DNA of 16,381 bases from Thermoflexales bacterium (GTDB lineage: Bacteria > Chloroflexota > Anaerolineae > Fen-1058). Location: assembly GCA_016931085.1 (NCBI GenBank), contig JAFGFO010000247.1, forward strand, positions 1 to 16,381, given 5' to 3'. Under the pieces are notes generated by a model that searched no databases, was not told where the DNA came from, and saw nothing but the letters and a program-made list of their open reading frames with translations. Position numbers and translations under genes: made by a program. Below, in pieces: positions 13,348 to 16,381 of this stretch (position 1 is the stretch's first letter; the number at the start of each line of letters is the position of its first letter).

Positions 13348-15231
13348 TCTTCCTCTATTCGCCACCATCCACTCCGCCACCAGCACTCCTAACGCTATCC
13401 AGGCCAGTGTCCTCCACCACTCGCGTCTCCCGCGCGGCAGAGTCTCCTCACCTGGCGAACCGGCGCCGGCCAGCAGCAGCGTCTCGCGCGGCGTGATGTC
13501 AGACTCGCTCGCGCTGGCCACGTTGACGGCAAAGCGCCCCAAGACCTGCGCGCTGCCCGCCTCGTCCTGCCAGGCCACCTCGTACACGCCAGGCATGTTG
13601 GTTTGGTCGAACAGCACCTTGCCGTCAGATGGCGACAAGGCGTGCGTCTGGCCGGCCGGCGTGCGCACGGTGAGGGCGCTTGCCTGCGGCGGTGCGGGGA
13701 TGACGGCCGGCTGGCCAGGCTCGACGGTGTACGGGATACCCGAGGCGCCGCCTGGCACCAGCTCGTCCAGCAGGATTGCCAGCAGCAGCGGGAAGGCCAC
13801 GCGCAGCGGCAAGTCGCTCCGGCGCAAGTCAAAGGCCAGGATTCCCACCCCTCGCCCACCCTGCTCGCCGACCACCAGCAGCGGCGCGTTGGTCTGCCGG
13901 TCGACAATGACGGCCCTACCCCAGGCTGGCAGCGGCAGGCGCGCGGCGTCCTGCACGGCCACGTCGCGCAAGTCCACGTAACGCAGCAGAGGGTCGTCGG
14001 CCAGGACTGCCACCGGCTGCGGCGCGTCCAGCCGGCCGGTCACGGAAAACAGGGCCGTCGAGCGCGGCGGGGCAATGAACAGAAGAGCGCCAGCCGGGAG
14101 GCTGCCGGTAGGGACAAGAGTGTCAAAAATGGTGAGAGAGGGTTGGAAATTTTGGCCCTCCGGCAGCGTGCCAGCTTCGTCATCGGTCGTTGGTCGTTTG
14201 CCGCTGGTCAGCTCGACATTCGGCATCAAGCCAAGCGCGGTTTCGAGGAAACGATTGCCCGGCCCGAGCACCTCGACCGCGGTCTTGCCGGCGGCGGGTG
14301 GGACGGCCCAGGCGTGGTCGTCGGCGGCGAGCATGTCGGCGCCTTCCAGGTGCGCCTCGAACGCGCTCGCGTCGGGTGGAAGGGCCGGGATGGTCACGGC
14401 CTGGGCTTTGCCCGGGACGAGCGCGAGGTCTCGGGCGGCCAGCAACTGCCCGTCCGCGTAGAGCACCAGCCGCCGCTGGACCGTTTCCGTCCCCAGGTTT
14501 TGCGCCTGCACAAAGGCCGTCAGCTCACGCCCGCCGGAGCCGGCCTGCAGCGAAAAGACGCTGATGGCCTGGTTATCACTGCCGCTGCCGGTGGGGATAT
14601 AGCGGACGCGGCCGGGGAGTGTCACGTCTTGTGGCACACTGACGCGCCCGTCGGACAGGATCACCACCTCGCTGTCCGGCTCGCGGGCGGCGATGGCGGC
14701 GGCCAGCGTGAGCGCGGACTCGAAATCAGCCCCTCCCAGGCCGGGCCGCAGCGCAGCCAGGGCTGCCAATGCCGCTCCTGGCTCAGTTGCGCCAGACACC
14801 GGCACGCGTACCTGCTCTCCCGCCTCGATCAGCGTCAGGCGCGCCGACGCGCCAGCGGGCAGGCTTTCGACCAGCCGCCTGGCCTGTGCGGCCGCCGCGC
14901 CCAGGCGGGTGGGACTGACATCCGTCGCGCCCATGCTGGCCGAGCTGTCGATCACCAGGATGAGGTGCGAGCCGGCGGCTGCATCGCTCCACGTGAAGGG
15001 GCGCGCCAGGGCCAGGATGAGGGCAATCAGGGCCAGCAGTTGCAGCAGCAGCAGCAGATTGGGCCGCAGGCGCTGCCAGGGTACATTGGCGGCCGTGTCG
15101 CGCACCAGCTTGCGCCACAGGTAAGTGGACGACACGCGCTGGATCTGGCGCCGCAGCTTGAGAAAGTACAGCGCGACGATGATGGGCAAAAGTGAGGCTA
15201 GGCTGAATGCCAAAGGTACTAGAAAGTTCAT
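13330..15231 (-). CDS. BatA-like membrane protein with a VWA domain
   Basis: This 633-residue protein has the layout of BatA-type proteins that accompany MoxR ATPases and DUF58 proteins. It has an N-terminal BatA segment (MNFLVPLAFSLASLLPIIVA, then ALYFLKLRRQ), a second membrane helix (about 57-77, rich in Leu, ending ALARPF) and an extracytoplasmic VWA domain from about 90. The metal-site motif is DSSAS (D95, S97, S99), with SDG at 193-195; the usual Thr appears replaced in GGADFESAL. Later beta-rich regions lead to a C-terminal membrane helix ending LVAEWMVANRGRLIVNY. Its frame is open to an upstream ATG at 15279, but those 16 residues are encoded by heptamer repeats, so 15231, where family homology begins, is preferred. 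Neither start has a Shine-Dalgarno sequence. The stop codon lies in a heptamer array. It was probably co-transcribed with DUF58. Confidence 0.85.
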   Translation of the reverse strand: MNFLVPLAFSLASLLPIIVALYFLKLRRQIQRVSSTYLWRKLVRDTAANVPWQRLRPNLLLLLQLLALIALILALARPFTWSDAAAGSHLILVIDSSASMGATDVSPTRLGAAAAQARRLVESLPAGASARLTLIEAGEQVRVPVSGATEPGAALAALAALRPGLGGADFESALTLAAAIAAREPDSEVVILSDGRVSVPQDVTLPGRVRYIPTGSGSDNQAISVFSLQAGSGGRELTAFVQAQNLGTETVQRRLVLYADGQLLAARDLALVPGKAQAVTIPALPPDASAFEAHLEGADMLAADDHAWAVPPAAGKTAVEVLGPGNRFLETALGLMPNVELTSGKRPTTDDEAGTLPEGQNFQPSLTIFDTLVPTGSLPAGALLFIAPPRSTALFSVTGRLDAPQPVAVLADDPLLRYVDLRDVAVQDAARLPLPAWGRAVIVDRQTNAPLLVVGEQGGRGVGILAFDLRRSDLPLRVAFPLLLAILLDELVPGGASGIPYTVEPGQPAVIPAPPQASALTVRTPAGQTHALSPSDGKVLFDQTNMPGVYEVAWQDEAGSAQVLGRFAVNVASASESDITPRETLLLAGAGSPGEETLPRGRREWWRTLAWIALGVLVAEWMVANRGRLIVNY

Positions 15232-15235
15232 AGGT

Positions 15236-15296
15236 GTGAAACGTGAAACGTGAAACGTAAAACGTAACCAAACGCGCATTACGTTTTACGCATTAC
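15236..15296. repeat. Heptamer array forming a 12-bp hairpin
   Basis: The 60-bp gap between the DUF58 and BatA-like genes is almost wholly 7-bp units: GTGAAAC three times (15236-15256), GTAAAAC (15257-15263), a diverged unit, then inverted units GCATTAC, GTTTTAC, GCATTAC (15276-15296). The turn makes a perfect inverted repeat: CGTAAAACGTAA (15256-15267) pairs with 15279-15290 around an 11-nt loop. The stop codon of DUF58 (15293-15295) lies inside the last unit. No T-run follows the stem on the - strand, so it is not a classic terminator. Confidence 0.88.
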
Positions 15297-16276
15297 TTGA
15301 TTATCCCCTGCCTCCTCAACACCGCCAGCACCAAGTCCTCGAACGGCAGTGAGGTTTGGATCGGCACGTAGGCGATGGCGCGCGCGGCACAGAACTGTCC
15401 CCAATCCGCCTGCCACTCGGCCACCCGCATCCGGTAACGCGCCAGCAAGTCAAAATCGGCCGTGATCTCGACGTCTGCTTCCGTCTCGCTGTCCACCAGC
15501 TTCAGGTCGCCTTCCAATTCGGGCGCGGCCTCCTGCGGCGATAGGACGTGCAGCAGCGTGAGCTCGTAACGGCGCTCGGCCAGGCGGCTCACCCCAGCTC
15601 GCCAGCCGTCGTCCAGCAGGTCGCCGACGAGCACGAGGGGACCGGGCCGGCGCACGTTGGCGGCATAGCGCGCCAGGGCCTGCTCGGGCGAACTCGCCTC
15701 CGCCGCTTTCCCGCCCTTGGGCGAAAGCGCGGCCAGCCACTCGAACCAGGCCAGGGCCTGCTTCTTGCCGCGATGGGGCGGGAACAAGGTCAGCCCGGCC
15801 CCATTGCTCCCCTCTCCGTGCCGGGAGGCCAAGGATAGCCCCTCACCCCCAGCCCGCCCTCCGGGCGTCCCCGAGGGAGAGGGTAGCCTGGCGCCCACCG
15901 CCCCGCCCACCAGCCGGTCCATGCCCACCAGCGCCACGTAGCCCAAGGCGGCCGCCACACGTTGAGCGTAAGGCCATTTGGGCGGCTCACCCCAGTCCAT
16001 GCTCGGGCTGGCGTCCAGGATCACGTGAACGGTGGCGTCTTCTTCCTCCAGGAACAAGCGCAAGAACAGCCGCTCCAGCCGCGCGTAAGCGTTCCAATCG
16101 ATCTGGCGGAAATCGTCGCCGGGAGCGTACTCGCGGAAATCGGCGAACTCGACGCTGCCGCCGCGCCGAGGGCTGCGCCGCTCGCCCTTGAACGTGCCGG
16201 CCCGCGCCCGCCGGCTCACCAGCGCCAGGCGGTCGAGGGTATAGAGGAAGGAGGGAGAAAGAAGTTGATCGGTCAT
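15293..16276 (-). CDS. DUF58 family protein with a repeat-derived insertion
   Basis: DUF58 proteins are cytoplasmic, VWA-like partners of MoxR AAA+ ATPases; their molecular role is poorly defined. The 327-residue product shows the family hallmark REYAPGDDFRQIDWNAYARL at 48-67 and a VWA-like metal motif DASPS at 88-92. After VAAALGYVALVGMDRLVGGAVGAR, family members continue directly to a segment like GLTLFPPHRGKKQALAWFEW. Here about 29 residues rich in Gly, Ser, Pro and Arg (131-159) interrupt at that point. The insert resembles a dispersed nucleotide repeat translated in frame. Start ATG 16276 has a weak AGGA 3-4 nt upstream. It is first of the visible - strand group; a MoxR-type ATPase gene would be expected further upstream, outside the window. 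Confidence 0.88.
   Translation of the reverse strand: MTDQLLSPSFLYTLDRLALVSRRARAGTFKGERRSPRRGGSVEFADFREYAPGDDFRQIDWNAYARLERLFLRLFLEEEDATVHVILDASPSMDWGEPPKWPYAQRVAAALGYVALVGMDRLVGGAVGARLPSPSGTPGGRAGGEGLSLASRHGEGSNGAGLTLFPPHRGKKQALAWFEWLAALSPKGGKAAEASSPEQALARYAANVRRPGPLVLVGDLLDDGWRAGVSRLAERRYELTLLHVLSPQEAAPELEGDLKLVDSETEADVEITADFDLLARYRMRVAEWQADWGQFCAARAIAYVPIQTSLPFEDLVLAVLRRQGIIK
15800..15886. repeat. Dispersed-repeat-like insert inside the DUF58 gene
   Basis: The segment coding residues 131-159 of the DUF58 protein is low-complexity and partly palindromic: it contains CTCCGTGCCGGGAGG, GCCCGCCCTCCGGGC and CCCCGAGGGAGAGGG. About 87 bp (29 codons) keep the frame. Comparable 'CCCTCTCCC...GGGTGAGGGG' repeats are common between genes in GC-rich Chloroflexota genomes (recalled, not searched). 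Exact ends are estimates based on where family similarity stops and resumes. Confidence 0.6.
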
Positions 16277-16303
16277 ATCCTACTTCGAAAATAACCATTC
16301 TTT

Positions 16304-16353
16304 GTAGGGGCGACCCTTGCGGTCGCCCGGGCGGGGGCAAGCCCCGCCCCTAC
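16304..16353. repeat. Palindromic intergenic repeat with two nested hairpins
   Basis: GTAGGGGC (16304-16311) pairs with GCCCCTAC (16346-16353), closing a unit that holds two inner hairpins: GGGCGACC (16308-16315) with GGTCGCCC (16321-16328), and GGGCGGGG (16329-16336) with CCCCGCCC (16342-16349). A three-way, cruciform-capable structure of this kind is typical of dispersed repeats in Chloroflexota and Cyanobacteria. It lies upstream of the DUF58 gene; bases 16354-16381 show no recognisable gene. Confidence 0.8.
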
Positions 16354-16381
16354 GTGTGCATTTTCGTCGTTGGTGTAGAAC

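Noticed and set aside
13603..15195. 530-codon open frame on the + strand opposite the BatA-like gene
   Set aside because: Its translation is rich in Arg, Gly and Gln with no recognisable motif, while the opposite strand encodes a clear BatA/VWA protein. It is a high-GC shadow frame.

Overview
The window looks like a chromosomal segment of a Chloroflexota bacterium (probably an Anaerolineae- or Caldilineae-like lineage). This is inferred from high GC, protein content (AglF/AglG-type permeases, a multi-GAF kinase, TreT, a Halothermothrix-type sucrose-phosphate synthase, a DUF58/VWA cluster) and intergenic spaces packed with short hairpin repeats and 7-bp tandem arrays. No rRNA, tRNA, CRISPR array, transposase or phage gene was recognised.

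Region A (1-189) is non-coding and holds three inverted repeats. Region B (190-9873, + strand) is a close-packed run of seven genes. Two encode inner-membrane permeases of an alpha-glucoside-type ABC importer (190-1308, 1308-2420). They are followed by a small duplicated-motif membrane protein (2435-2896), a large membrane histidine kinase with three GAF domains (2967-6026), a TreT-like trehalose-forming glycosyltransferase (6084-7334), a sucrose-phosphate synthase-like glycosyltransferase (7413-8918) and a PfkB-family, probably fructose-specific, kinase (8920-9873). Together they suggest a locus that imports alpha-glucosides and makes or recycles the non-reducing disaccharides trehalose and sucrose. 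Binding protein, ATPase and sucrose-phosphate phosphatase are not in the window.

Region C (9905-16276, - strand) converges on region B. Read in transcription order it has a DUF58 protein, a BatA-like membrane VWA protein, a small S23/Avd-type four-helix-bundle protein, and a large protein with two VWA domains and a class-I-amidotransferase-like domain. DUF58 plus VWA membrane proteins usually accompany a MoxR AAA+ ATPase, which would lie beyond the right edge. The end of the window (16304-16353) is a palindromic intergenic repeat.

The most notable structure is in region C. The S23-type gene is bracketed by two oppositely oriented arrays of about five 7-bp units (TTAATTG on the left, CAATTAA on the right) and sits between two functionally linked VWA genes. 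The arrays supply the stop codon of the upstream gene and of the S23 gene itself, and lie directly against the start codon of the downstream gene. A third heptamer array forms a hairpin between DUF58 and the BatA-like gene. In addition, two genes of this cluster carry in-frame low-complexity or repeat-like insertions (DUF58 residues about 131-159; tail of the large VWA protein). The cluster therefore looks heavily colonised by small repeats.
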